Source: Meghimatium bilineatum (taxonomy: Eukaryota; Mollusca; Gastropoda; Stylommatophora; Philomycidae). Taken from it: DNA of 64,000 nucleotides. Of this stretch, positions 44,305 through 55,106 are shown piece by piece. Made by a program: the position numbers and the translations under genes. The notes beneath the pieces were generated by a model. It was not told the origin of the DNA and did not search any database. It worked only from the letters and a program-made list of their open reading frames with translations. How positions within the stretch are numbered: position 1 is the first letter of the stretch; every line of letters starts with the position of its first letter. Location: NCBI GenBank assembly GCA_034231615.1, contig CM067322.1, forward strand, positions 57,478,828 through 57,542,827, in the 5' to 3' direction.

Positions 44305-45360
44305 GAAATCATCTCCCCATTTTCATATATTGAAATATCTCCACATTTTCATATATTGAAATCAACTCCCCATTTTCGTATATTAAAATCATCTCCCTAT
44401 TCTCATATATTGAAATCTTCTGCCTATTCTCATATATTGAAATCATCTCCCTATTCTCATATATTGAAATCTTCTGCCTATTCTCATATATTGGAATCAT
44501 CTCCCTATTCTCATATATTGAAATCATCTCCCTATTCTCATATATTGAAATCCTCTCCCCATTTTGATATATTGAAATCATCTCCCTATTCTAATATATT
44601 GAAACCATCTCCCTATTCTCATATATTGAAATCATCTCCCTATTCTAATATATTGAAATCATCTCCCTATTCTCATATATTGAAATCATCTCCCCATTTT
44701 CATATATTGAAATATCTCCACATTTTCATATATTGAAATCAACTCCCCATTTTCGTATATTAAAATCATCTCCCTATTCTCATATATTGAAATCTTCTGC
44801 CTATTCTCATATATTGAAATCATCTCCCTATTCTCATATATTGAAATCTTCTGCCTATTCTCATATATTGGAATCATCTCCCTATTCTCATATATTGAAA
44901 TCATCTCCCTATTCTCATATATTGAAATCCTCTCCCCATTTTGATATATTGAAATCATCTCCCTATTCTAATATATTGAAACCATCTCCCTATTCTCATA
45001 TATTGAAATCATCTCCCTATTCTAATATATTGAAATCATCTCCCTATTCTCATATATTGAAATCATCTCCCCATTTTGATATATTGAAATCATCTCCCTA
45101 TTCTAATATATTGAAACCATCTCCCTATTCTCATATATTGAAATCATCTCCCTATTCTAATATATTGAAATCATCTCCCTATTCTCATATATTGAAATCA
45201 TCTCCCTATTCTCATATATTGAAATCATCTCCCTATTCTAATATATTGAAATCATCTCCCTATTCTCATATATTGAAATCATCTCCCTATTCTCATATAT
45301 TGAAATCATCTCCCTATTCTCATATATTGAAATCATCTCCCTATTCAAATCATATATTCA
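44305..45360. repeat. 27-bp satellite (locus 1), about 39 copies, with 377-bp higher-order duplication
   Basis: The monomer is TCATCTCCCTATTCTCATAT followed by ATTGAAA. A variant series (CCATTTTCG, TTCTGCC, ATTGGAATC, CCATTTTGA, GAAACC) repeats with a 377-base period (44309-44685, 44686-45062), and a five-monomer 135-base block repeats again after it. Nine-codon units leave open frames on both strands. The same monomer forms the array at 52893-53475. Confidence 0.95.
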
Positions 45361-45390
45361 AATCATCTTCCAATTATCATACACTAAACT

Positions 45391-45549
45391 CCGCCGAAGA
45401 CGGATGTGTTGGGCCATTGGCGAAAATAAAACGGCAACACTACGCATTTCCATTCTCTGGACTACATCCAAATGCAAATCTTGTAGGTCCATTGTCCTGT
45501 TACAAGAGAAATCCAGTGGAAATTTGAGAATGAACACTGAAGAAAAATG
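45391..45549 (+). mobile_element. Z-family short retroposon, 159 bp, 9-bp target duplication
   Basis: It starts CCGCCGAAGACGGATGTGTT, carries AAATAAAACGGCAACAC and GATCC-equivalent AATCCAGTGG, and ends AACACTGAAGAAAAATG. CACTAAACT lies on both sides (45382-45390 and 45550-45558). It lies just past the end of the 27-bp array. Confidence 0.88.
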
Positions 45550-46532
45550 CACTAAACTCGTCGTCCAACTGAAAATGTAAATACACAGGAACACACTTTA
45601 AATCGTACCACAAGAAGAAAACTTGGCCAGCTAAAAGAGCTCTGACGTACAAGGTCTACGGCCCTGTCACAGAGCTAGTACAGTTCATTGCAGAAATCAA
45701 TATCAGCGATTGACTTCGACTGGAGAATGAGGAAGAAGAAGACATCCAGTTTTCACATAGAAATCGTCTATCACGTTTCATGCATTGGACATTTCCCACC
45801 AATTCCAATACATTTTGACTTGTTTCGTGAGTAATATTTTTCTTCAATTATTCGAGAGTAACTTGAGGGTTTCTGCGTGAATTATTTGGAAACTACGTTG
45901 TTTTTCTGTTGAGTTAATTGTGTTTTTGTTTCGTAGAATACAAACCAATGCTTTCAACCATCCAGCAGACACAACATGAGGCACACTATAAGATGTCATA
46001 AACCACAAACCATTTTCGTGTTTGACACTGTATTGACATTTTATGTAAAGTAAAATTTGTTTACATTCGTGACGTCTGATTCGAGGTGATTGGATTGTTC
46101 ACTAAGAGACTAATGAACAGATAGATACCAGCTCTTTAGAAAGACCAACAGAAACCGAAGAATAGTCACATAATATAGAATTTGTCGGTCAGAACATACC
46201 ACATTTAAGATGATAAATATGATAACATATTTCATAAAAATAAATATGTTAAAAATGTATATAACTAGACTAAAGGCATGGATACAAAGACACATCCACC
46301 AAGCATATAAGGGAGGTGGTGAGTTGTATTGTTCAGATCCCTCTCTTTCCTTTAGCTCAGGGTTGGATAAACTCTAGTTTTTAAAAAGTATCAATTTTTA
46401 AGTCGGTAGTTTTGTACTGCCCTCACAGGATACGCATTTACAAAAGGCCAGCGAATGGTGCCATTTATAAATTCTCTTGTCACAAGAAAGCTTCCCCACC
46501 GTTTCTCTAGGAGAATGAAACATGTTTGGTAG
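45550..46532. other. No recognisable gene
   Basis: AT-rich unique DNA with no motif or repeat identified. Confidence 0.4.
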
Positions 46533-46669
46533 TTTGTTTTGTTGTTGTTTGTTTTGCGTTCGCTCCATTGTAACCAGCACGGATATCCGTGTGATTTCCA
46601 CCGGGAGCGTGATTGCGATGTGCCACCGTTATGCGCCTTGTAGACATAGCACATCTGATTTCGGCATGC
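46533..46669 (-). mobile_element. Z-family, short subtype (Z')
   Basis: On the minus strand GCATGCCGAAATCAGATGTG, then AAGGCGCATAACGGTGGCAC, CACGGATATCCGTG, GGAGCGAACG and an (AAC)n-type tail. The first half aligns with the 5' module of Z (CGAARNCGGATGTGC ... GGCGCAAATAAAACGGYGGC) and the second half is different. The other Z' copy is at 55795. No target duplication was recognised. Confidence 0.8.
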
Positions 46670-46839
46670 CTTGACAATTCGGGTGGACTACCCTAGCCTG
46701 TGACAGCCTCCATATCTGTCTCCAGGCTCGCGTGTATGTGGTGACTCTTCGCCCAGATATTTTTGCTCTCGTCTGTCTCGCACGAGGTATATGAACTTGC
46801 CTCGTGTAATTGGACGTACTGTGCCTGTGCCCATCGGGT

Positions 46840-47220
46840 ACTGAACCGTTTCTCATCCATGAGCCTGGTCCCTTAAGGGGAAGAACTCATCGGAAGAGTT
46901 GGACCCTGGCTCTTTCGCCCTCTTAGCCGAGGTGTCATTCACCGACATCGTGTACCCCTTTACTTGTCCAAGTTCGAATCTCACACCACGCGATTGAGAG
47001 CAAGGCGTTCTCGAGCTGAGCGACGTTGTCCCAATAGCGCCTGAGCCCATCAGGTACTGAACCCTTTTTCTCTGCCAGTGTATTTCCGGTATAGGAAAAT
47101 CTGACATTAGAGTTAGGCCAGAGCTAAAATCGTTGTCCCTTTCTTGCCTAAGCCCATCGGGTACGGGACCCTTTCTCTTCTCGAGCATATTTCCGGTTTA
47201 GGAAGGCTCGACATTAGAGT
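46840..47220. repeat. Imperfect triplicated segment with GCCCATCGGGTACTGAACC
   Basis: The phrase CCCATCRGGTACTGAACC recurs at about 46830, 47047 and 47154. The last two are followed by TATTTCCGGTWTAGGAA and GACATTAGAGTTRGG (period about 107 bases). The segment is GC-richer than the surroundings and its class is unknown. Confidence 0.65.
46921..46985 (+). mobile_element. tRNA-like sequence, probable SINE relic
   Basis: A-box-like TAGCCGAGGTG (46924-46934) and a B box GTTCGAATC (46972-46980) lie at tRNA-like spacing between two of the triplicated segments. No acceptor pairing was found, so a functional tRNA is unlikely. Confidence 0.4.
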
Positions 47221-47744
47221 TGGGTTAGGTCTTCTTGCTTTTCTGAACGCCAATGATTGGGTCTGGGTCGCTGTCTGTAAGGAGCACAGATAACTAGAAG
47301 CTCGTCTCGACGTGACGGAGCTTTTAGTTCCCCTTTCCTAGGAACTTTTCACTTTCTATTTGCAGTTCGCGCTGCCCTCTAGCGCTGTTCTGCCATTTCA
47401 TTGTTTCATTATACTCAGTATGAAATCTATTTGTCTCTCGCCATGCATCTACCTTTACGTGCATTTTACATTGGCCGCCCCTCCAATGTTCGGACTGTAC
47501 TGACTAGCTTCACTGTATGTCGACAGTGTCGCTATATGTGGTGATGCTGGTGGTGTCGGAGATATTGTCTGTCTCTTGTGCAGTCAAATCTCTTTACATC
47601 TGCTAACTCCACATTCTCGGACACGATTCCCAAATGATTTGGCCAGAATCAGCTCGAGCTGCTGTATTTCTGTTTCCAGAGTGCACCGCGAGGAGGTACA
47701 TTTGGGATCATGGTTATCTGCTAACCCTTGGTCCGCCTAGAGCA
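47221..47744. other. No recognisable gene
   Basis: Unique sequence, somewhat less AT-rich. There is an open frame at 47634-47822, but its C-terminal part is antisense LINE and no motif is present. Confidence 0.4.
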
Positions 47745-47915
47745 ATGCGTTCCCTTTGCACCCGATTTTGTCTTCTAATTGTTTATTTAGTGTCCATGTT
47801 TCTGAGCCATACATTAATATAAAATAGATGTAGCATTTTATAATTCTCATTTTTAGCTTGTTTGTAATTTGTTTAGATATTAATAATTTCCTCATATCAT
47901 TGAAGGTACATGATA
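47745..47915 (-). pseudogene. LINE family C internal fragment
   Basis: The minus strand reads FNDMRKLLISKQITNKLKMR, then KCYIYFILMYGSETWTLNK, closely matching 28565-28700 but with W/S retained where that copy has a stop. It is truncated at both ends. Confidence 0.8.
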
Positions 47916-48224
47916 GTGACAAGCTAATGTAATTCTTAGTAGTTATTCTGTTGGTTTCAAAAGAAGAAGCTGTGAAATCCCACTCTCACGGATATATGTA
48001 CAAGCAAATTCGAACGGAAATCGCATTAAAATCAATATTTTTAAAATTTTATTTTTAAGCCGGCGATTCCATAGAAGACCCTTCACATAACCAATTGGGA
48101 TCTCGACACTTGGATTGGAAATATGCGTGTTAGGGGTTTTCCAAATTAATATTCACTCCAAAATTAAAGTAGACTATCATTTGTATGGAACACTCCTCCC
48201 ACCCCCCCCCTCGAATTTTAAAAT

Positions 48225-48525
48225 ATAAAAAACCGTTTATTCGACCCTGATCGCAGTCAATTATTCGACCCTGATTGCAATCAATTATTCGACCCTGATT
48301 TTAATCAATTATTCGACACTGATTGAAATCAATTGTTCGACCCTGATTTTAATCAAATATTCTGCCCTGATTGCAATCAATTATTCGACCCAGATTGATA
48401 TCAATTATTCGACCCTGATTGTAATCAATTATTCAACCCTGATTGCAATCAATTATTCGACCATGATTGCTATCAATTATTCAAACCTGATTGCTATCAA
48501 TTATCCAATCCTGATTTCTATTTTA
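48225..48525. repeat. 24-bp minisatellite, about 12 copies
   Basis: The monomer is TTATTCGACCCTGATTGCAA followed by TCAA, with substitutions in most units (GATTTTAATC, GACACTG, CAACCCTG). It is imperfect and so relatively old. Confidence 0.92.
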
Positions 48526-48779
48526 AGTATTACATGCTTGTTCTGACAAAGATAATGGTTAGATGATTAACGATACGGAGACGTAGACATTGGTAGCAAT
48601 GTATTGGTTATACAAAAGAACTGATTTGTTAAGTAGTGAATACAAGATAGTAATGATCTGCCAGACATATCGTAAAAGGCAACTAAAGAGGTTTAGAAGG
48701 CAGAATTGGCTGTCCCTTCAAAAGAAAGGGACGAAATGATCAATTGGCTATGCTTAAATCGGATTTGTCAGGCTGAGAG

Positions 48780-48781
<2 letters not shown>

Positions 48782-48844
<63 letters not shown>
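48782..48844. repeat. (TA)n microsatellite
   Basis: About 31 uninterrupted TA dinucleotides. The purity suggests it is young or still mutable. Confidence 0.98.
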
Positions 48845-48846
<2 letters not shown>

Positions 48847-49256
48847 CTAGGCTATAAACCATGACACAGAGCAATTCGTTCCCAAAACAATGCGCTACGC
48901 TGCTTTCAACCGCGGACGTGAGTTTAATTTGATTATAATATACCTTTTTAACCATCATAATAAATTGTGTTTCGGTGAAACTATCTTTATATTTTTATTT
49001 TGTAACAAGGAAAATGTACAATAGCAATATTTATTTTAAATGTGTACTGCTTTATGACATTCGTTATAGCAACGGCCATGAACATTTGTGATGCAAGTGT
49101 AATAATAAATAAATTATGTAAAAATGATGTAAACATTTTGTTTGTCTTTCGTCCTCATACTTTTACATTCCCAGAAACAAAATATACAAAGTACATATAT
49201 GAGGATATATGAAATATAAGAAAAACAATGTACACGTCATTGAAGAAAATGGCGAT

Positions 49257-49340
49257 CATGTGATTCGGTAAACAACAACCTCCAAAAACGATAACATGCA
49301 GGAGTTTCAGAATGAACAATGAAGATGAAGAAGATTGAGC
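49257..49340 (+). mobile_element. Z-family 3' end remnant
   Basis: GCAGGAGTTTCAGAATGAAC followed by AATGAAGATGAAGAAG matches the end of the Z copy at 22438 (GCAGGAGTTTGAGAATGAAC then a GATGATGAAG tail). The 5' part is unrecognisable. Confidence 0.55.
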
Positions 49341-49574
49341 CAAATGCTCATTAGAAAGTTGGCAACACCAAAAAAGTTTGCGTAAAAAAGACCTTCAGGA
49401 AATCCCCGAAATGAAACACCGAAAGCGGAAAGACGATGCTGTGAAAAGTCAAAAAGAATTACAACAAGAAGTTAACAAGCTGTCAATTAAAGCATCTGAC
49501 CTACAGGCAGTGACCTAAATTCTCAGCTAGGTTCCACAGTTAAGATTTTCCGCCCTTTGTTTATTTTATGTAGA

Positions 49575-49872
49575 TAGTAATAAGCAATATAACGTGATAT
49601 TAACCAGGGGCGAATATAAGCAATGTGATGTGATATTAACCAGGGCGAATATAAACAATGTGATGTGATATTAACCAGGGGCGAATATAAGCAATGTGAC
49701 GTGATATTAACCAGGGGCGAATATAAGCAATGTGATGTGATATTAACCAGAGAGAACATAAGGAATATGATGTGAAATTAACCAGAGAGAACATGCGCAA
49801 TGTGATGTCATATTAACCCGGGGCGAATATAAGCAATGTGATTTGATATTAACCAGGGGCGAATATAAGGGA
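49575..49872. repeat. 36-bp minisatellite, about 8 copies
   Basis: The monomer is GATATTAACCAGGGGCGAAT followed by ATAAGCAATGTGATGT. Central units are near-identical, while 49750-49800 (AGAGAGAACAT) is diverged. One unit has lost a G (CAGGGCGAA). Confidence 0.93.
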
Positions 49873-50884
49873 TAAGGTACGAAAAAGCGTAGATGGTTGA
49901 CTTCTTTGTATTAGGGTTACCCAGTATTTACGCCGTCCCTCACAACGAAACGGCACCCAGTCTGTCGATAGTAGCACGTAACTCTGTATCTCCAAGCGAC
50001 AACCTCTAGGTATCTCCGACAAAATCCACTTTGTAAACAAACGTTGCTTCCAATAATGTTTTCCAAGAAGTCTCACGTGACTAGGGCATGTCCAAATGAT
50101 GACAAACAGCCGTATCCAAAAACAAATACTGTATGGTGACCTCTCACAGAGTGCTAAAAGAAGAGGTACAACATAGTTGCGGTAAAAATATGTATACACA
50201 TCACTATTTAGTGCATATGTCATCGACTCTGACAGCTTAGAAAACAATAAAAGATACATATTCACAGTTAAGATGTTGACATTATGTAAATCTTGCTAAA
50301 TGACAATTCTTGAATTCTTATTAATATAAATCCTTCTGTTTTTAAACGATGTCGAACATTGACTCAATGAGACCCAAGAGGGGATTGTCCCTCTTAAGTG
50401 AGTAGAGATGGGTTTAATCTCTGAGAAATGTTTAGATACCACACATTTTCTATTTATAAATATCAGATTGCTGTAACTCTTTAAGAATATGAATATCTCA
50501 GACAATTAAAGTTGTTTGAAATCTATAAAAATCTGAATTTCTGGGCAAATGTCTAAAGGCTCTAAGAATTTGGATGTCTTAAATTTGTATGATTACTCCA
50601 GGTATTTTATGAAATATTTAAAAATGTGAATGTCTCAAATTGTATGAATACTCCAGATATTTTATAAAATATTAAAGCTTTTAAAGAATATTAGGAAGAT
50701 TTTAGCAAAACTATACCATAGGGCACAAAGTTGAAAACAGATTTTGAACAGCAGGTTATATGAATTAATGTCTAAATCAATTAATCAGTCAGTCAATTAA
50801 TCAATCAATCAAGCCTTGATCCCCCAACCATGTTTACACAACTTCTGGTGCATAGGCCATGGACTTTCTATTTATCTATATTCT
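49873..50884. other. No recognisable gene
   Basis: A minus-strand open frame at 49849-50265 (138 codons, partly in the array) has no motif I know. 50450-50700 has loose repetition of TTTAAGAATATGAATGTCTC-like phrases, perhaps an eroded minisatellite. Confidence 0.4.
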
Positions 50885-51118
50885 TGGAGAGATCATACAA
50901 AGCTACTACAAGTATAACGTTACCAATATCTCTGACACTTAATCACAGATGATGATAGATGTGAAACAGAAGTTATAAGGAAAATAGAAATCGTTAAAAG
51001 TACTTTAAATGACATAAACAAAATATTGACATCTAAACAAATTACAAACAAGCTAAAAATTAGAATAGGAATATGCTACATCTATTGTAGGGAAAAGAGC
51101 ACAAACAGACAGTTAAGG
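50885..51118 (+). pseudogene. LINE family C fragment (left of the nested cluster)
   Basis: Segments correspond to the copy at 28490-28690: AGATGTGAAACAGAAGTTAT, CTAAACAAATTACAAACAAG, AAAAATTAGAATAGGAATAT and GCTACATCTATT. It then degrades into a LNKQLE-equivalent (ACAAACAGACAGTTAAGG). It overlaps by about 50 bases of homologous sequence with the family C piece at 52237. Confidence 0.65.
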
Positions 51119-51139
51119 GGTTTCTAAAATCAAAGACAG

Positions 51140-52235
51140 TGCATGTATTAATGGAAAATTGCATATAGTAAAGAGATGGAATATATTAAAAAACTTTATA
51201 ATGCTTTAGACCCGAGATAAATTTGCAAGATAATTGTGAGGGTCCATCAAAATTCGCAGTGGAAATATGGGGGGGGGGGCCCTAAGGCACACGATATATG
51301 GCAAAGCCTCAGGACCAGACAATATCACATTAGAGGAATGAGTAGCTTTAGGTGACTGGAGTTGAAATAACAAATAAATTTCTGAATGACGTATATAATG
51401 CAGATGGCAGAAGTTCAACATAAATAAGAAGCATAATAGGGCAGACAAAAAGCAACATTCAGAGAAATTATAAGTAAATTTAAGTAGGAAGCCAGAGGGC
51501 AATTTTTTTTAAAATTCTTGAGACTAACGGGAATTGAACCAGTCCGTTCTACGGCACCAAATCGCCTAGCAACAATTGCACACGCGTTTTTCAGTACTTG
51601 ACTAACCGCATCTCCTAAAAAGATGCGATTTCATTATACAGGCTTGATGTTGTCAAGTACTGAAAAACGCGTGTGCAATTGTTGCTAGGCGATTTGGTGC
51701 CGTAGAACGGACTGGTTCAATTCCCGTTAGTCTCAAGAATTTTTAGAGAAATTATAAACATGTTGTGTAATATGACCTTGTCATTAGAGGTGAGGAAAAG
51801 AAGTATGCGGTGCTATATAACTCCTATATTAAGATATGGATGCGAGACATGGACAATAAACATACAGGAATGTGGGAAATTAGGAGCAGTAGAGATGTTG
51901 TTCTACAGAAGAATGCTGAGAATACCATGGATTGCCAGAAAACTAAATGTGGAGGCGTTGAAAGAGTCAAATGACAGACTGAGCTTAGTCAATATTATAA
52001 GAAAAAGACCATCTTTATTTTTTTGGGCACGTTATGAGACAAGGTTTGGAGAACATAGTCACAGCAGGCAAGATTGAAGGCAACAGAAATAGAGAGCGAT
52101 AACATGAGAAAATATTATGCAGTTTAACAACCTGTCACGGCAGGGAAACAATAACGATCCTGACACATAATACTGGAGATAGAGAGCTGTGGAGAGCCAT
52201 GATCGCCTACGCCAGCCGGAAAAGTAACTGATGAT
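51140..52235 (+). pseudogene. LINE family D (RTE-like) with internal deletion and a foldback insertion
   Basis: Ordered pieces: MEYIKKLYNALDPR near 51180, the RT entry motif HTIYGKASGPDNITLEE near 51283-51335, then after the foldback a good frame from 51760 (SLEVRKRSMRCYITPILRYG, CETWTINI, FYRRMLRIPW). Shifted frames carry GKIEGNRNRE-like and RELWRAMIAYASR segments and a GATGATGATG tail. This is the standard order of an RTE-like endonuclease/reverse transcriptase. Most of the palm domain is missing between 51340 and 51460. Its 3' end also occurs at 54676 (minus) and 57998 (minus). Confidence 0.8.
51474..51744. mobile_element. Perfect foldback of two tRNA-like SINE heads, 92-bp arms, 13-bp flanking duplication
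   Basis: The arms 51511-51602 and 51652-51743 are exact reverse complements over 92 bases. The 49-base spacer contains its own hairpin (CGCATCT at 51607 with AGATGCG at 51621). Read outward on the plus strand, the right arm holds GTTGCTAGGCGATTTGGTGC and the B box GGTTCAATTCC, the same tRNA-like family as at 8993 and 26450. AGAGAAATTATAA occurs at 51461-51473 and 51745-51757, consistent with a target duplication. If so, the insert also includes 37 extra bases on the left, with a T run. It lies inside the family D LINE. Confidence 0.88.
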
Positions 52236-52236
52236 G

Positions 52237-52670
52237 ATGTCATATTTTATATGTTAATGTATTGTTTTGAAACATGGACAATTAACAAACCAGTAGAAGA
52301 CAGAAATGATGCCTCTGAGACGTAGATATATAGAAGAATAGAGAGAACTTCATGGAAAGAGAAGACAATGAACAAAGAGGTTCTAACACACTCCGTATGA
52401 AGAAATAATTATTAAACGAAATAAAGATCAAACAACAATATTTTGGACATATTAAAAGACATTACACCTTGTTGGGACATTACTTTAGGGTAAGTCGAGG
52501 GGAGGCGAGCACGTGGTATGCAGAGATACAAGTGAGAGAAAAGTATCACAATATGGACAGATTACAATATAGCAGAGTGCTCGGCTAATGCAGGAGATAT
52601 TGGAGGTCCGTTTCAGCCAACTTTCGTTGCGGAGGCGGAATTCAATGATGATGATGATGATGATGATGAT
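52237..52670 (+). pseudogene. LINE family C 3' part (right of the nested cluster)
   Basis: It begins TTATATGTTAATGTATTG (the LMYG-equivalent), followed by ACATGGACAATTAACAAACC, an AACAATATTTTGGACATATT stretch, ACTTTCGTTGCGGAGGCGGA, and a pure (GATGAT)n tail at 52646-52669. It matches 28640-29055. It carries many indels. Confidence 0.75.
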
Positions 52671-52892
52671 ATTCTTGAATATATTTTCAAACTCATTTTC
52701 ATCTCTGTCAATTTTCATCTTTGTCGAGATATTCATAATCTTTCTTCTCCATGTATTTCTATACCGTCCTTATTTCTTGTTTTTCTGTGGGTTCCATTTT
52801 AATGATTTTCTAACTATATCTTTACTTTTCTGAGATTTTCTCCTACCATCTCTTATCTCTCTGTAGTATGAGTACGAGTGTCCGCAAGATGT

Positions 52893-53475
52893 TGAAATCA
52901 TCTCCCTATTCTCATAAATTGAAATCATCTCCCTATTCTCATATATTGAAATCATCTCCCTATTCTCATATATTGAAATCATCTCCCTATTCTCATATAT
53001 TGAAATCATCTCCCTATTCTCATATATTGAAATAATCTCCCTATTCTCATATATTGAAATCATCTCCCTATTCTCATATATTGAAATCATCTCCCTATTC
53101 TCATATATTGAAATCATCTCCCTATTCTCATATATTGAAATCATCTCCCTATTCTCATATATTGAAATCATCTCCCTATTCTCATATATTCAAATCATCT
53201 CCCTATTCTCATATATTGAAATCATCTTCCTATTCTCATATATTGAAATCATCTCCCTATTCTCATATATTCAAATCATCTCCCTATTCTCATATATTCA
53301 AATCATCTCCCTATTCTCATATATTGAAATCATCTCCCTATTCTCATATATTTAAATCATCTCCCTATTCTCATATATTGAAATCATCTTCCTATTTTCA
53401 TATATTGAAATCATCTCCATATTCTCATATATTCAAATCATCTCCCTATTCTCATGTATTCAAATCATCTAAACA
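52893..53475. repeat. 27-bp satellite (locus 2), about 21 copies
   Basis: It has the same monomer as 44305-45360 (TCATCTCCCTATTCTCATAT then ATTGAAA or ATTCAAA). It is more homogeneous than locus 1 and lacks its CCATTTTCG and TTCTGCC variants. Open frames on both strands follow from the nine-codon unit. Confidence 0.95.
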
Positions 53476-54409
53476 TTTTCTTCTGTTGATCTGTTCGCCT
53501 TCGTATATTTTCATTGCTTGTTCCTCCGCCCAACAGTTCGTATAATGAACACAAATACACAAAGTCGATTTCAGTTCATTTGCAAAAGTGTTATTCAGCA
53601 TATTTTTTTTTTCAATTACCTATTTCCCATAACAGTCAAACTTGAGAAAATATGTGTACAGCTAATTTCGTTTCTTGGTGCAATGTTCGTTGTGTCTTCA
53701 ACTAATGACAATAATTCCTATGCGTGGTAGTCGGCGCAATGTCCAATAATTACCCAACTACGAGAAAGGAACAAACAATTTCCATGAAATTCTCGTACAG
53801 AACGTCAGAAATGTGTTAAGGTTGCCTGTGTCATTGCATTGGCACATCAATTGCTGAGCCCGGTTATGGGAACTTAAAGCGGTCATTGAAAATCTGACAA
53901 AATAACTAGCGTGAATTGAATAGCGTCGCTTTGGGTTTAAGTCTTGTGAAAATGCATTAATTCGTATTGTAATTGGTACACGTTCTCTTTCAGCTTCGTG
54001 TACATATTTCTCAACAATGATGATAGTGGAACAATGAACGGAATCCAGTATAAAACTGTACAGAAAATTAACAAGACTTCATTCATTACGTTTGTTTTAT
54101 TTTTGTCGTGATCCGTTGGTCACTATTTATATACCTGGAGTCGCATGCCAAAAATAAAAGCCAAGACCGACCAACGAAATTCACGGAAATGATAAAAAAT
54201 AAACATTTAAGATCGTTTACTTTTTGTACATAATCTTTACTGGCTACGCAACACTGATGGGGTACTATAGTTATGCACTCTTATAGTGGTACTTTTATAG
54301 CTGTAGATGGATACTCTTATTCAATATGTCCGAACGTTGAGTGTTTATTCAGATGAAGATTGATATTTCATTGAAATTAATTTTTCCCATACGAAAGTTT
54401 AGCAAAGAT
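53476..54409. other. No recognisable gene
   Basis: Unique AT-rich DNA. No motif, array or element end is seen. Confidence 0.4.
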
Positions 54410-54645
54410 TGTGCATGTTTGAGTAAAAGTTTTAAAAAAAAATACAAACTTTGTTGGGAGTTCCACAAATACTGTGCATGTTTGAGTTAAACTTTTCTGT
54501 ACATGAAAACCTTCCTGTGAGTTGCTCAAAGATTGTGCATGTTTGAGTTAAACTTTTCTGTACATGAAAACCTTCCTGTGAGTTGCTCAAAGATTGTGCA
54601 TGTTTGAGTGAAAGTATTTTGTATATACATACCGTGTTGGGAGTT
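54410..54645. repeat. 60-61-bp tandem repeat, about 4 copies
   Basis: Each unit has GATTGTGCATGTTTGAGT, then a TTTTCTGTACATGAAAACC stretch and CCTGTGAGTTGCTCAAA. The two central units are almost identical, and the outer ones (GTTGGGAGTTCC) are diverged. Confidence 0.9.
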
Positions 54646-54675
54646 CCCCTACAGTATATACATTATCTAGCTATA

Positions 54676-54795
54676 ATCATCATCAGGTGCCATGCCGTCT
54701 GGCGTAGACGGTCATGGCTCTCCACGGCTCTCTGTCCACAGTATTATGTATCAAAGTCGTTGTTGTTTCCTTGCCGTACCAGGCTGTCAAACTGT
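54676..54795 (-). mobile_element. LINE family D 3' end
   Basis: The minus strand matches 52130-52230: GGCAAGGAAACAACAACGAC, AATACTGTGGACAGAGAGCC, GTGGAGAGCCATGACCGTCT then ACGCCAGACGGC and a GATGATGATT tail. It is truncated. Confidence 0.75.
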
Positions 54796-55106
54796 CTAAT
54801 ATTTTATTACCCTATAAGGCTGTTTTCTAATAAGCCAGCAGGTCTTATTAGAAAACATTGTGATAGTTTAGCACTACAAACTAGTGGAAAAAAACGGTGA
54901 GATACTCCAACTCATTGCAGATAGATCTGAAGGTAAAACTGTCGGACAACCGTTAGGGCCTCCTGCAAACGACTGGATTTATGGATGGATAAATGTTCCA
55001 GTATTGGGTAACAACCCTAAACAGGAAGCAGGTGGCTGGAGTAACACCGGGCAAATGTCAAGATAAACAAAAATAGGTAGATGTGTTACCAAAATAAAAA
55101 ATAACA

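Larger units (their letters stand above)
47916..49574. other. AT-rich sequence with two simple arrays and a Z fragment
   Basis: Outside the arrays at 48225-48525 and 48782-48844 and the Z tail at 49257-49340 I recognise nothing. Confidence 0.4.

Noticed and set aside
48782-48844. (TA)n as a promoter or origin element
   Set aside because: A pure dinucleotide run with no accompanying signals is adequately explained as a microsatellite.
49849-50265. 138-codon minus-strand frame
   Set aside because: It has no known motif, begins in or near repeat sequence and lacks support on either side.
54884-55066. 60-codon frame as the missing second half of the Ig domain
   Set aside because: No DxGxYxC motif, and tryptophan and glycine spacing does not fit an Ig strand E-G region.
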